Below are positions 1-8,634 of a stretch of 21,995 bases of DNA, one piece after another. The DNA lies in assembly GCA_902651635.1 (NCBI GenBank), contig CACRSC010000106.1, positions 26,492 to 48,486 of the forward strand, read 5' to 3'. Source of the stretch: Mastigamoeba balamuthi (taxonomy: Eukaryota > Evosea > Mastigamoebida > Mastigamoebidae). How positions within the stretch are numbered: position 1 is the first letter of the stretch; every line of letters starts with the position of its first letter. The notes under the pieces were generated by a model, which worked only from the letters and a program-made list of their open reading frames with translations, was not told where the DNA came from and searched no databases. The position numbers and the translations under genes are program-made.

Positions 1-269
1 CACTTTCAGCACTCACACTGGTTTGTATTCTTCAGGTATTTCTCTTCATGGTACTGTTTTAACGATGTTCTTAATTCAGTTTCATACATTTCATCACACA
101 CACAAATCACTGGTAACATTGCAATTTTAACAAAATTGTAATCAAAAACAATGATTTTTCTGCTGTTCAATTTGGTTCAAATATAATGTCGTTTTAAATC
201 GACATTCTCATTTTTTCCATTTTCAAAATGTCGTTTTAAAACGACTTTTTTTTTCATACTTAGTTTTTT
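1..269. other. AT-rich flank without a gene
   Basis: No reading frame here looks like protein. The stretch is AT-rich and lies just upstream of the retroelement pol remnant. Its only visible structure is the pair of palindromes at 185-245. Confidence 0.5.
185..245. repeat. Two related palindromes, AATGTCGTTTTAAA unit repeated
   Basis: The 22-nt imperfect palindrome at 185-206 (AATGTCGTTTTAAA then TCGACATT) is followed by a perfect 16-nt palindrome at 230-245, GTCGTTTTAAAACGAC. Both begin with the direct repeat AATGTCGTTTTAAA, 43 nt apart. Function is unknown; a protein-binding site pair or the end of an unrecognised element are possibilities. Confidence 0.6.
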
Positions 270-285
270 CAATGAAACTGGTAAA

Positions 286-645
286 ATGGTACCTTTGGCT
301 GCAAAGACATATGTTACGGGAGCCACGATTTTCCAACAAGCCCTGGGGGAGTCCAGCTGGGGCATTCTGGCATTCGTCTTGGAGGTGCTGCGGCCTGCTG
401 ATCAACGTAACCTCTCGATGCCCAAAAAGAAGGCACGTGGTCTCATCAAGGGACACCTGTGGGCACGAGAACTTGGCTTGGTTTAAGCACGACATGTTAT
501 TTACCACCCCAACCACAGCAACCTGCATTGGATGGCTGACTCAAGCAACCGCCACATCCAGAACTGAGCAGTCATCCTGAACGAGATGCCCTACAGCATC
601 CACTACCAGCCCAGAAAAACTAACTTTGGTGGCAATTTCTTTTCG
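286..645 (+). pseudogene. pol: Ty3/gypsy pol remnant: RNase H region
   Basis: One frame (shared by 286-486 and 586-810) reads like the RNase H domain of a Ty3/gypsy polyprotein. The segment LRPADQRNLSMPKKKARGLI corresponds to the family pattern in which remaining bases are followed by an E-x-N-Y-S-T-x-E-K-E-like stretch. HPNHSNLHW corresponds to the TDH-x-x-L-x-W motif, and INYQPRK-like residues (IHYQPRKTNFGGNFFSR) match the terminal Y-x-P-G-K-x-N-x-x-A-D-x-L-S-R motif. The frame is broken by stops after ELGLV and after RHIQN, so it cannot make an active enzyme. Reverse transcriptase would lie upstream; only unrecognisable sequence precedes position 280. RNase H would remove RNA from the cDNA hybrid during retrotransposition. 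The assignment rests on motif order, not on a search. Confidence 0.65.
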
Positions 646-775
646 CGGGCCCAGTGGCGCCAGGTTATTGACGACCCTGTTGCTATTTGCCAATACCTCA
701 ATGTTCATGTCCGAGACACTCGCATGATGGCTGTTCTGGGGCACGACCTTTCGGACCAGCATCGGGACAATCTGC

Positions 776-2131
776 ATGAAATGCTTCACCCTACCATACG
801 AGATGGTTGAGGGCGTTTTCTGCCTCTCAGTGAAACCCAACAATGAACTCCACCTTACAATCATGGTTCTCGGCCATGATGACATGCTTGCGGGACATGA
901 TGGAGTGGACCATACATACCACTCGATTAAGCCGGTGGTTACATGGCCTGGTATGTATGACGACATTTCCCACTTCGTGCAAACGTGCCCGATGTGCCAG
1001 AAGGTCAGGCCTGCGACCTCACATGCTGATTCGATGGGAACGGTGCCTGGCAGTGCACCCTACAAGTCCATCATCATGGACTACCTTGGCCCCCTTCAGA
1101 AGGCGAAGGGATTCAAGTACGTTCTGATCATCACGGACCGTTTCTTGCACGAGATCCATCTTGAGGCTGTCTGTTCTACTGATGCGCAGGAAGCAGTCGA
1201 CGTGCTTTGGAATTGATGGGTCTGCACGAGGGGCTCTGCCTACAGGCTCGTAACCTCGGATGGTGGATCTCCATTCCAGTCGAGTCGCATTCAGGCCCTC
1301 AACGACCAGGTAAATGCAGTACATCACATTTTGGCGGCATATCACCCCGAGGGACACGGGGCTGTGGAGGTCACAGTGCATACTACAGTGCAGGTTCTGC
1401 AGGCCCTACTCTTGGACCATTCCCTGGACTGGCCTGACATTCTACCAGCTGCTATGTTTGCCCTGAACAACAGCTATGTGCACTCCATCGGGGCCACGCC
1501 CTTTGAGGTTATTCACGGTTTTGCTAGTCGTACTCCCCTCTACCTGGCTATTCACAAGGACAATGACACCGGGAGCCCTGACATGGACCCCCAGTTGCTC
1601 CACGACCAGCTCCTGTTATGGCAACATGACACGTTCGCACGTACTGCCTCTCTTCAGCGGGCTGCATTCAAGAAGGCCCACAGGCAGTACCTGGCCAAGA
1701 AACGGGGCAGGTCGCACTTTGATATTGGCGACTACGTTCTCCTCAACAAGGACCGTGACCACAAGCTTGACATTAATGTTAGGGGTCCGTTCCGTGTCAT
1801 CGAGAAGCTCGACCACCATTGCTACACCATTGAGAACCTACTGCAGGGTACTCACACCCGTGCCCACGTCAACACGATGCACTTGTTTCGCACGTGAGCT
1901 TTCACTGCTGCACAACTCCGGGCAGAGGCATCACGCATGCACGACGAGATGGCCCTGGACACAGTCCTACATCATCGTCACGTTGCTGGCAGGCTCAAGC
2001 TTCACGTTCATTGGCTGGGCTGCCCAGACTTCGGGGACAACGACCCACGTTTGTGGATTTCCTACAGTGACAACAAGAATGTTGACCAGGTCATCACGTA
2101 CATGCAGGCACACCCCCACCTGCAGACCTAG
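776..2131 (+). pseudogene. pol: Ty3/gypsy integrase with chromodomain-like C-terminus
   Basis: A single frame runs from 776 to a TAG at 2129-2131, interrupted by in-frame TGA at 1214-1216 and 1895-1897. It begins with the zinc-binding H-H-C-C motif (GHDGVDHTYH then CPMCQK). The catalytic core follows: the first Asp is in MDYLGP, the second in TSDGGSPF, and the Glu in HPEGHGAVE lies exactly 35 residues after the second Asp, giving D-D35-E. The GPFRVIEKL stretch is the GPY/F-type module. After the 1895 stop the same frame continues through DTVLHHRHVAGR, HVHWLGC and WISYSDNKNVDQVITYM, which has the spacing of a chromodomain (hydrophobic-HR-x-x-x-GR, V-x-W-x-G, W). That suggests a chromovirus-like element that targets chromatin. 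Relative to the RNase H piece the frame shifts near 780-830. Both stops sit where Arg is expected (CGA to TGA). Confidence 0.85.
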
Positions 2132-2342
2132 ACCATCGATTGACTTCTTCAAGGTCTCCCCATGCTCGATCTTTAAAGTAGAGCAGTGATGCCAAGGGGA
2201 GACTGCACCCCCAAGGCAATGAAATAGCATTTCCCCACTCACCCTCTCGTCACCACACGAATATCACTCAATACATCATCACTTCTTCCTTCTTCCTTGA
2301 GTCTCTCACCCTCATAGGGGCCTTCTGCCCCCACCCCACGCA
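2132..2342. other. 3' flank of the pol remnant; possible LTR start not resolved
   Basis: A short purine run (AAGGGGAGA) near 2195 could be a polypurine tract, but no matching 5' LTR is in the window and no TG..CA LTR boundary can be proved. No gene is seen. Confidence 0.3.
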
Positions 2343-2543
2343 TTACTGGGCATCAGAAGGACCAGCTTCAAGGCCACAGAGTCTGCAGCACCAAAGGCCA
2401 AGAGGCCAAGGAAGACACAACGCCCTGACCCCGTACTTGACACTATCAATGATATGATTGGGAGCACAAGTGCCTCCCAGGCCTCTGAGGCACCTGCTGG
2501 TCCTCAGTCGCCCTCTTCCCAGGCACCTGCTGGTCCTCAGTGA
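2343..2543 (+). CDS. Short basic/Ser-Pro-rich ORF, unrecognised
   Basis: The frame from about 2343 to a TGA at 2541-2543 encodes a basic cluster (KAKRPRKTQRP, resembling a nuclear localisation signal) followed by a Ser/Ala/Pro-rich tail in which an APAGPQ block is repeated. The frame stays open upstream of 2343 without a good Met start, so this may be an exon or the end of a broken gene. It lies downstream of the gypsy pol remnant and could equally be a separate element fragment. Low complexity makes the coding call weak. Confidence 0.25.
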   Translation, partial: LLGIRRTSFKATESAAPKAKRPRKTQRPDPVLDTINDMIGSTSASQASEAPAGPQSPSSQAPAGPQ

Positions 2544-2689
2544 TCCCTCTTCCTCTCCTCTTACTTGAACGTTTTCTGCTGCCCTGGCTGGGCTCCTCTT
2601 CCCCCAAAAGTGAAAACATGACCTGCCCTTTTTATGTCAGTTAACAATTGTTGTTTATTAAATTGATTTCAGTGTAGGAGTTCCTGTGG

Positions 2690-2850
2690 GTAGGTGGAAG
2701 CTGCTCAATTATGTAGCTTCACATAGCGCCTTTATGTGTAGTGGTGTGTAGTGCCTCTAACATAGTGGCATGTAGCGGACCCTGCTGTAGCAGTGCATAG
2801 CGTGATGAATGAACTATGCAGCATAGCAGAGGATCTGCCGCATGCCACTA
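2690..2850. repeat. Array of short imperfect palindromes (TAGCAG/CTGCTA type)
   Basis: Repeated short words ATAGC, GTAGTG, TAGCAG and ATAGTGG occur in both orientations about every 15-25 nt. It abuts the left end of element A directly, and a sister array abuts the right end. No ORF is present. Confidence 0.7.
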
Positions 2851-2940
2851 TAAACAGAGGTTAAAACGAATTTTAAAAACTGTCAAAAATTTTAAAATGA
2901 AAAAATCGGAAAACAGCAAAAAGTAATGAAAAAGAGATAG
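2851..2940 (+). repeat. Left terminal inverted repeat of element A
   Basis: About 90 bp match the reverse complement of 5573-5662 with only a handful of mismatches; both start TAAACAGAGGTTAAAACG and contain CAGCAAAAAGTAA. It also matches both TIRs of element B. Confidence 0.85.
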
Positions 2941-3070
2941 GAAATGTAAAACTTTAGGATAAAAAAGAAAAGCACCAAAAAAGAAGAAGGGAAAAAGAAC
3001 TGAGCAGTTTCAAGTTGACAACATTCAAGAAAGAAAGAACCAAAATAAAACGCTTAGTCATATATTTCTC

Positions 3071-3084
3071 AATTGCTGGCGATT
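3071..3084. repeat. GATAA-type palindrome, copy 1
   Basis: AATTGCTGGCGATT, beginning 220 nt inside the left end of element A. Flanking TC and GA extend the symmetry. Confidence 0.65.
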
Positions 3085-3811
3085 GAAGAAAGAAATCCAA
3101 AAGAAGTTATGAGAAAAACGATAAGGAAACACAAAACCAATGAAAGAACATGTTTCAATAACTCTGAACAGAGTGAACCAGATTTAAGTAAGACTGAGAA
3201 TGAAACTGTAACTCTATTTTGTCTTTCTCTTCTTGGAGACAGGAGAGAGCACCTTGTCTGGTGCCTGGTCTGCTTCCTCTTCTTCCTCGGACTTGGCTGT
3301 TTTCTTCTTTCTGCCCCTTGTTGCACTCAAGTGGTTTCATGGAGCCTGTACCTGTGTAGCTGACGTGCTCTCTGTTGAATTGTTAAAAGGAACAAAGAAG
3401 GAACAAAGAAAAATTGGCATCTTTCTCCCTGGGTTCCTCTGCTGATGTTGAATGAACAGGAGGACAAAGCTCAGCCATTGCTTTCCCAAGACGAAGACGA
3501 TGTGCTTCATGTGAAGAGCTTCCTTACGAAGTACTACTTCCTGGGTGCTGCCAGGGGAGATGACCCTGGGTCAGGTCCAGTTCGGGTTCCTACTGGAGGA
3601 GTCAGAAAGACCAGCACTAAGAAGTTGGTGAATCAAGGAAACAACAGGTAGCATACCCTCTACAGGGTGAGAAACGAGAGGAATTCTGCACAGTAGCCTG
3701 ACGTCCACGTGACAGTGCAAGGATCTGGTTGTCAGTAAGAACAACATCAGCCATCACAATCTTCATAACTACAGTCTTGCTCATTATCTCTCTTCTACAC
3801 ACACATTAGAT

Positions 3812-3827
3812 TGATCACCAGCAATAA
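3812..3827. repeat. GATAA-type palindrome, copy 2
   Basis: TGATCACCAGCAATAA, inside the predicted 41-nt intron 3795-3835 of the element A minus-strand gene. Confidence 0.6.
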
Positions 3828-4755
3828 AACCCTACATGTTCAGGCGAGAAGCAATGAGACACCATGTGTTGCCATCCAGGCACATGTACTGCATCTCATC
3901 AAATGGTGGTACAGTGAAATTGATGGCCTCTTTGGGTTCCTGGGTGTAAGTAACAGCCATGCTGCAGATACGGGAGATGTTCTTCTTGTCTGGGGCCTCT
4001 TCTTCAGAACTACTACCCACACAGCAAACCTCATCCAGCCATGGGAATTGATTTTTCAGTGAGCATGGCCACTCACAAGGAGTCTGCATCTCTAAGTACC
4101 CCTTTGCAAATCTCAGTTTTTGCTATGGTCAAAATTTCACAAAAGTAGTATAAATTACGGTAGAAAAATGTGTTTTAAACACGAAAAATGAGCTGAAAAT
4201 GCGAAAATCAATGGAAAAACGTGAATTTATCAAAATCTGGAAAAATGAGAAAACAGGTACTTACCATTTTTGATGTGGTCCCAGCAAACAATCTCTCATG
4301 TGGAAGCCCCACTCTCCAGAATTTCAGGGATGTCTCTGACTTGGTAGAAGACTGTTATCGGCAGTATACTCAGAGTTGATGCGATGCCAAACAGCTTTGG
4401 CTGAATGATCTCTCCCTTTGTGTCGATTGCCTTCTTGGTTTCTTTAAGAAGCAGTGTTATACCGATATATGACTTTATGACATTACCAGTTATGGCATCA
4501 GGGAAGAGAAGTGGAAGTAGTTATTGGTTGAAGTTGTTCTCTGCCTTCATCACAGCTAAGCAGCTTTGCTCGATGCTCTTGCACACTTCCTTCACCTGCT
4601 CATCACACTCCTTTTTCCCTTCCTTCTTCTTCATCTCTGAGGCTTCCTTCTTTTGTTCTGTCTCAATTGTGAAGAAGAACTCTTCCTTCTTCTTCTCCTT
4701 CTTCATCTGGTTGTCTTTGACTGCTATTGCCTGAGATTCAACAATCAGCCTATTG

Positions 4756-4771
4756 TTATCACCAGCAATTA
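4756..4771. repeat. GATAA-type palindrome, copy 3
   Basis: TTATCACCAGCAATTA, near the 5' end of the minus-strand gene; it is either translated or part of a very short intron. Confidence 0.65.
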
Positions 4772-4825
4772 AACAGTAACAAAGACTGGACAGCATTGCT
4801 CAAACCATTAATGATCACTAATTCT

Positions 4826-4841
4826 TTATTGCCAGTGATAA
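4826..4841. repeat. GATAA-type palindrome, copy 4
   Basis: TTATTGCCAGTGATAA, overlapping codons 5-9 of the minus-strand gene (reads FITGNK on that strand). Confidence 0.7.
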
Positions 4842-4901
4842 AGTATGCAGACATAAAGCTACAGTAAGATCAAAAACTATTTGTGAATAATAACAAGCAT
4901 C

Positions 4902-4917
4902 TTATCGCTGGTGATAA
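4902..4917. promoter_or_regulatory. GATAA-type palindrome, copy 5, in divergent promoter
   Basis: TTATCGCTGGTGATAA, 48 nt upstream of the minus-strand ATG of element A. It is conserved in B at 18571. Confidence 0.7.
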
Positions 4918-4942
4918 CTTATATCAGTCTCTTACAAAGGTG

Positions 4943-4958
4943 TTATCACCGGCGATAA
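4943..4958. promoter_or_regulatory. GATAA-type palindrome, copy 6, in divergent promoter
   Basis: TTATCACCGGCGATAA, seven of eight base pairs symmetrical. It is conserved in B at 18613, with the same spacing to the previous copy. Confidence 0.75.
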
Positions 4959-4984
4959 ATCTAAGCAACAAAGACAATCAGTGA

Positions 4985-4992
4985 TGACGTCA
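4985..4992. promoter_or_regulatory. CRE-like TGACGTCA palindrome (element A)
   Basis: TGACGTCA is a perfect 8-bp palindrome, the consensus for bZIP/CREB-type factors. It lies about 27 nt beyond palindrome copy 6 and is conserved at 18655-18662 in element B, which argues for a promoter function. Confidence 0.5.
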
Positions 4993-5074
4993 TGTTTTAC
5001 ATCACGTTTATGTTACGCATAAGATATTTTAAAGATCTTATTCATTTTATAAGTCTTCCTCTGTGAGTGAAGTC

Positions 5075-5094
5075 CACCTGCTACTTAGCAGGTG
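5075..5094. repeat. Hairpin CACCTGCTA..TAGCAGGTG
   Basis: CACCTGCTACTTAGCAGGTG can fold into a hairpin with a 9-bp stem. The B counterpart near 18766 has lost the pairing, so conservation of the structure is not supported. Confidence 0.4.
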
Positions 5095-5173
5095 AGTTAT
5101 AATAATGAATCTATTTGAAATATCTTCAGATATTTCAGCAATATCTAAATATATCTAGATATTTCTTCAACTT

Positions 5174-5189
5174 CCATCGCCGGTGATAA
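5174..5189. repeat. GATAA-type palindrome, copy 7
   Basis: CCATCGCCGGTGATAA, in a stretch present in A but not in B (about 5170-5313). It suggests that the parent of A had sequence now missing from B. Confidence 0.6.
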
Positions 5190-5313
5190 ACACTACCACT
5201 TGCACATGAATACCTTAGGAAAAATTATGTTTAACTAGATCCTATTACTGAAAGAAAATGAAGTGTCTCTTTCTCTGCTGCCAATTGCATACCACACTAT
5301 CACTGCATCAGAA
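5190..5313. other. Element A stretch with no counterpart in B
   Basis: About 120 nt with no homologue in element B and no ORF. It marks the deletion junction where the transposase-like gene should be, and may be a piece of its original 5' region. Confidence 0.4.
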
Positions 5314-5425
5314 TGGCTCACATCACACTCTGATTCTCACTGACACAAAGTCTAAATAAAAATCACTTTGTTGTTACAATATGGTTCTCTTCCTCACTTG
5401 CTGTTTTTCTCTATATGTTTTACAA

Positions 5426-5441
5426 TTATCGCCAGTGATTA
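5426..5441. repeat. GATAA-type palindrome, copy 8
   Basis: TTATCGCCAGTGATTA, ending 221 nt inside the right end of element A, mirror-symmetrical with copy 1. Confidence 0.7.
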
Positions 5442-5572
5442 TTTTATTCAAATTCATACCGGGTTTTTTCATTTATCTCTGCCTTCTTTTTCTTGTTTTT
5501 CTACCTCCAAATTCACCCACATTCTTTTCAAATTATGATGTTCTTTTTTCTATCATCGTTTTTTCATCATTG

Positions 5573-5662
5573 CTCTCTCTTTTTCGTTACTTTTTGCTGT
5601 TTTCTGATTTTTCCTTTTTCAAATTTTTGACAGTTTTTAAAATTCGTTTTAACCTCTGTTTA
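5573..5662 (-). repeat. Right terminal inverted repeat of element A
   Basis: Reverse complement of the left TIR. It ends AATTCGTTTTAACCTCTGTTTA and is followed by TA. Confidence 0.85.
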
Positions 5663-5785
5663 TACATGGTTTCACTATGCACCACTACATGGTGCCACTA
5701 CATGCTGCTACAGTAGCACTGTGTAGTGGTGCATAGCAGAACCATGCATAGCAGTACATGGTGGACCCTCTGCTATGAGTGAATT
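5663..5785. repeat. Palindrome array, right flank of element A
   Basis: Words CACTATGCA, CACTACATG, CTGCTACA, TAGCAG and CATAGCAG alternate in both orientations. It continues the array at 2690-2850 once element A is removed. Confidence 0.7.
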
Positions 5786-5946
5786 TCAGATTATTTTGGC
5801 AGAAGCATTATTTCAATTAAGACCAGAAAGAGCACATATTTAGTTGCAAAAGAAAGAAAACAAATACATAAAGAAATGAAGAGATATTAATTACAGTATA
5901 AATGGATGTAAAAGAGGTAATTTTAGTGGCAGATACAGATAGAGAG
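5786..5946. other. AT-rich stretch 3' of gene D
   Basis: No ORF. It probably holds the 3' untranslated region of gene D on the minus strand; no clear AATAAA was located. Confidence 0.3.
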
Positions 5947-8354
5947 TCAAAGAGAGATGTTTATTTGCTGTCTTTGGAAAAGCTGCAAGAGCAGCTGAAA
6001 AACAAAGGAGAGCAAAGGGATTACCTTCAGGGCAGGTTTGAAGGTGGGGGAAGAGAGAGCATGCTTGGAAGCAGAGGAAGAGGAAGGAGAGGCAGAGGAC
6101 TCAGTATTAGCAGCTGACTGGGCAGAATCGGGGATATCAGACTGGGTTGCCTGAGGGGCATCACTGGTCTGATCAGAGAGGGGCAGAAGAGGTGTGTTGA
6201 AAAGATAAGGGGAATCATGGGAAGGGGAGGTGGTAGAAGCAGCTGCAGCTGCAGGGGCATCCTGAGGAACTGCTTGGGAATCAGGATCACTGTCACTGTC
6301 ACCTGCAGCCTCACTGTCACCATCACAATTGCTGTTGCCATAGCTCTTGTCATCAGCATTGCTCTTGTCACCTGATGTCTCGTCATTGGTGGAGGACTTT
6401 CCCTTGATGGTCTTCTTGGCCTGCTGCGCCATGCAAGTCATGATGTAGTTCTTGAGCTTGATTATGCTGGGCTTGAGAACAGGGAGTTGAAGGAGATGTT
6501 ATCCCACAGCCCATCAGACAGGCCAGAGGACAGAAGGCTGAAGTCATCATTGGACATGGGGGATTCGTCTGCAATACAAGGTGAGAAAAAGAGGTAGGAA
6601 AACAGCAGTACCCTCCCACTGGATGATGTTGGTGATTATGGCAACCTCAAAAGCAGAGACGGCCTGGATGAACATGAAGAGGGAGACGAAGACGGCCTAC
6701 ATGCTGTAGAAGGCAAGGGGGTTGGCAGGAGGGACAGAACCAGAGGCATTGAGAAGCAGTTCAGAGCAGTCTGAAGACTCTGCTGCTCTGGTGGAGGGCA
6801 ACGAGAGGGTGATGGAGCAGCCCACGGGAAGGTCACCAGAGGTGCCAAGAGGAAGGAAGCCAGAACGGTGATGATATGTCCTTGTTGGAGTGGAGATGTG
6901 GATGGAGGACTTGGAGAGCCTCTTGGCATGATCGTCAAGGAACTCTGAGGGGGAATAAGTCAGATAAAAACAGGGGAAATAACATACTCTTGAAGGGCTT
7001 GTTGGTGAGTTCCTTCCAGGAGAGGGGCTCGGTGAAGTGCTGCTCCCAGTGGTCGATGAGATCAGTGAGGGTGCTGTTGGTGGTGATGTCAGTGCCCTTG
7101 TTGGAGAAGATGTACTTGAGGCAGGTCATCTGGCAACCCATGCTGAGGTAGAGAAAGCTGAGGTTGGTGAGGTTAGTGCAGCTGCGGAAGCAGGGATGAG
7201 GGGTGGGGGCCATGAGGTTGTTGTTGATGAGTTCCGCCAGATGGTCTGAATGTGCTCACATACCACCTTCCTCACCAGGGGGTGTGCAGCAAACAGGGTC
7301 TGAAACTCCAGTGGCCAGACAGCCTGGATGACATTATCACAGTGCTCTCTTATGCCTGACCTGTAGATACAGTCAGAGAAAACGTGGTTAAGAGAACAAG
7401 AGAGAGGGGAAAGAGTTAATACCTCCACTCAGAGTGCTCCATGAACATGGTATGGTAGTTGGCCTTGGTCCACTGCTCTATCTGTGAGACAATGGGCCTT
7501 GCTATTATCGCAGACAGAGCAGCGATGTAGGACCCTCTGTCTGCAGGGAGGTTCTCCAGGTCTGGGACTTTTCAAGTTATTATAAAACACACATTGTTAG
7601 AAATATGAAAAACAAAGGGTAGGAAGCAAAACGTACCAGGAATGCCGAGCATCAGCTCCCTGGACTATGTGCCTGCCTCAACAGCACGCATGAGGGCATT
7701 CATCTGCAAAAATAGTTTGAATTACAGGCAAGAGAACAAGGAAGAATGGGGGAAGAGGTTTCGTACCTCAGGATGAGGTTAGGTTGCTCAGAGTTTCACC
7801 AAGCAGCATCTGCATGGCCTTAAACCCAGCCCTGACCTCTCCAAAGGTGCAGAGCTGGTGGGCACGCTTCTTGCTGGGCTCGGCAGTGAAAATGGTGAGA
7901 AGGTCACGTGACATCTTCATGAGGGCTAAGATCTGCTGCTTGTCCTGCAGTGCCCTCCTCTGCTCCTTGTCAGACTCTGATGTACATGAAGTGCCCCTGT
8001 AGTCGTCTGCCAAGACCTTCTCGTCCTCCTTCTCCTTCTCCTCCTCCTTCTCCTTCTCATTGTCATCTTCAGATTGCTCACCGTCCCTGAAACGTGGTGC
8101 TGCTGCAGCAGCAGCTGGTGCTGGTGCTGCAGCAGTGGCATCTAAAGTAATATCAAGAAAGAAAGGGTGTGGTGTGGGAATAATGAAGAAGGAAGGGGAG
8201 AATCCTATATACCTGCTTTCCTGATAGGCATGATGTCTAGGTCTTTGTCCTGCTGGGGTGGAGGAGGTATCACAGTGATGATTGGCCCAGTGCAGCCCTT
8301 GTTCTTATCCTTGTACTTGTTCTTATGCTTCTTGGTGGGGGTTTTGCATGGCAT
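5947..8354 (-). pseudogene. Gene D: unrecognised eight-exon gene, frameshifted
   Basis: Read on the minus strand from ATG 8352-8354 (MPCKTPTKKHKNKYKDKNKG), with exons 8213-8354, 7767-8141, 7637-7703, 7423-7561, 6988-7360, 6612-6944, 6025-6568 and 5947-5994. The seven introns are 71, 63, 75, 62, 43, 43 and 30 nt. All begin GTA, are pyrimidine-rich and end in AG. The product would be about 680 residues: a basic N-terminus, an Ala-rich run, a Glu/Lys coil, a helical centre (WTKANYHTMFMEHSEWR), a hydrophobic stretch FVSLFMFIQAVSAFEVAII that could be a membrane segment, and an Asp/Ser/Ala-rich tail. Defects: a frameshift plus TGA at the exon 2/3 join, TAG in exon 3 where CAG fits, a 1-nt frameshift in exon 5 near TIWRN, TAG after FYSM in exon 6, and a frameshift with TAA in exon 7. 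I do not recognise the family. No 16-bp palindromes occur in it, so it does not belong to the A/B family. Confidence 0.65.
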
Positions 8355-8399
8355 ATCCTTGATGCACACCGTTTTTAACCTTTAAAAAGCTGTTAAATG

Positions 8400-8545
8400 A
8401 CATCTATAGTGGCGTGATAGGCAGATATCCTCCACTGTGCTGCATAGTGGAAAGTGCTTGAGTGCCTTCCGCTATGCAGCATAGCAGAGGGTATGTGTGT
8501 AGCAGTGAATAGCAGACCTTCTGCTACGTGCTGCTACACAGATAT
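8400..8545. repeat. Palindrome array upstream of gene D
   Basis: It contains the 18-nt near-palindrome CGCTATGCAGCATAGCAG and repeats of GTAGCAG/CTGCTACG. It separates gene D from the plus-strand gene starting at 8635 and has no ORF. Confidence 0.7.
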
Positions 8546-8634
8546 TTGTAAAATCAAATTGATGTCGTTTTCTCCACATTGCACTTCTTCCTGCAGGTTG
8601 AGGAAGATGAGCGGCATTGCACATAACTGCACAC

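Larger units (their letters stand above)
3184..4854 (-). pseudogene. Element A remnant of the unknown minus-strand gene
   Basis: This is the deleted counterpart of the element B minus-strand gene. It starts at ATG 4852-4854 (MSAYFI...GLSNAVQSLL, shared with B), then encodes a Lys/Glu-rich coiled segment with VCKSIEQSCLAV. A 173-nt intron (4092-4264, GTAAGT donor) and a 41-nt intron (3795-3835, containing the palindrome) follow; the exon between them encodes PPFDEMQYMCLDGN. After exon 3 (LTDNQILALSRGRQA) the sequence jumps at about 3694 to the distal exons. The basic tail SKKRKTK is retained. A stop TAA at 4521-4523 lies at the same codon as a TGA in B, and a TAG replaces Leu after SKKRKTK. 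Function is unknown. Splice phases agree between A and B, which supports the intron calls. Confidence 0.65.
2851..5662. mobile_element. Element A: 2.8-kb non-autonomous TIR element
   Basis: It is bounded by inverted repeats of about 90 bp beginning TAAACAGAGGTTAAAACG. A TA dinucleotide lies outside both ends (2849-2850 and 5663-5664) and may be the target duplication, although AT cannot be excluded. Three blocks match element B in order: about 2851-3330 with 13870-14340, about 3331-3694 with 14636-15005, about 3695-5170 with 17362-18840, and about 5314-5662 with 20605-20952. A therefore derives from a B-like element by internal deletions of roughly 0.3, 2.4 and 1.8 kb. It keeps eight copies of the 16-bp palindrome, fragments of the minus-strand gene and none of the transposase-like gene apart from its last few codons. 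It must have relied on a partner for movement. It sits inside a palindrome array. Confidence 0.85.

Noticed and set aside
1476-2189. 237-codon plus-strand ORF
   Set aside because: Another frame of the integrase region, with Thr/Ser/Arg-rich composition; a shadow.
2690-2850. CRISPR-like array
   Set aside because: Repeats are short, degenerate, in both orientations and without regular spacers; the context is eukaryotic.
4405-4734. Ser/Phe-rich plus-strand ORF
   Set aside because: Complement of the Lys/Glu coil on the minus strand; the low-complexity reading is an artefact.
5030-5165. AT-rich AGATAT repeats as a replication origin
   Set aside because: Only short AT-rich repetition is visible; it lies in the divergent promoter and has no other origin feature.
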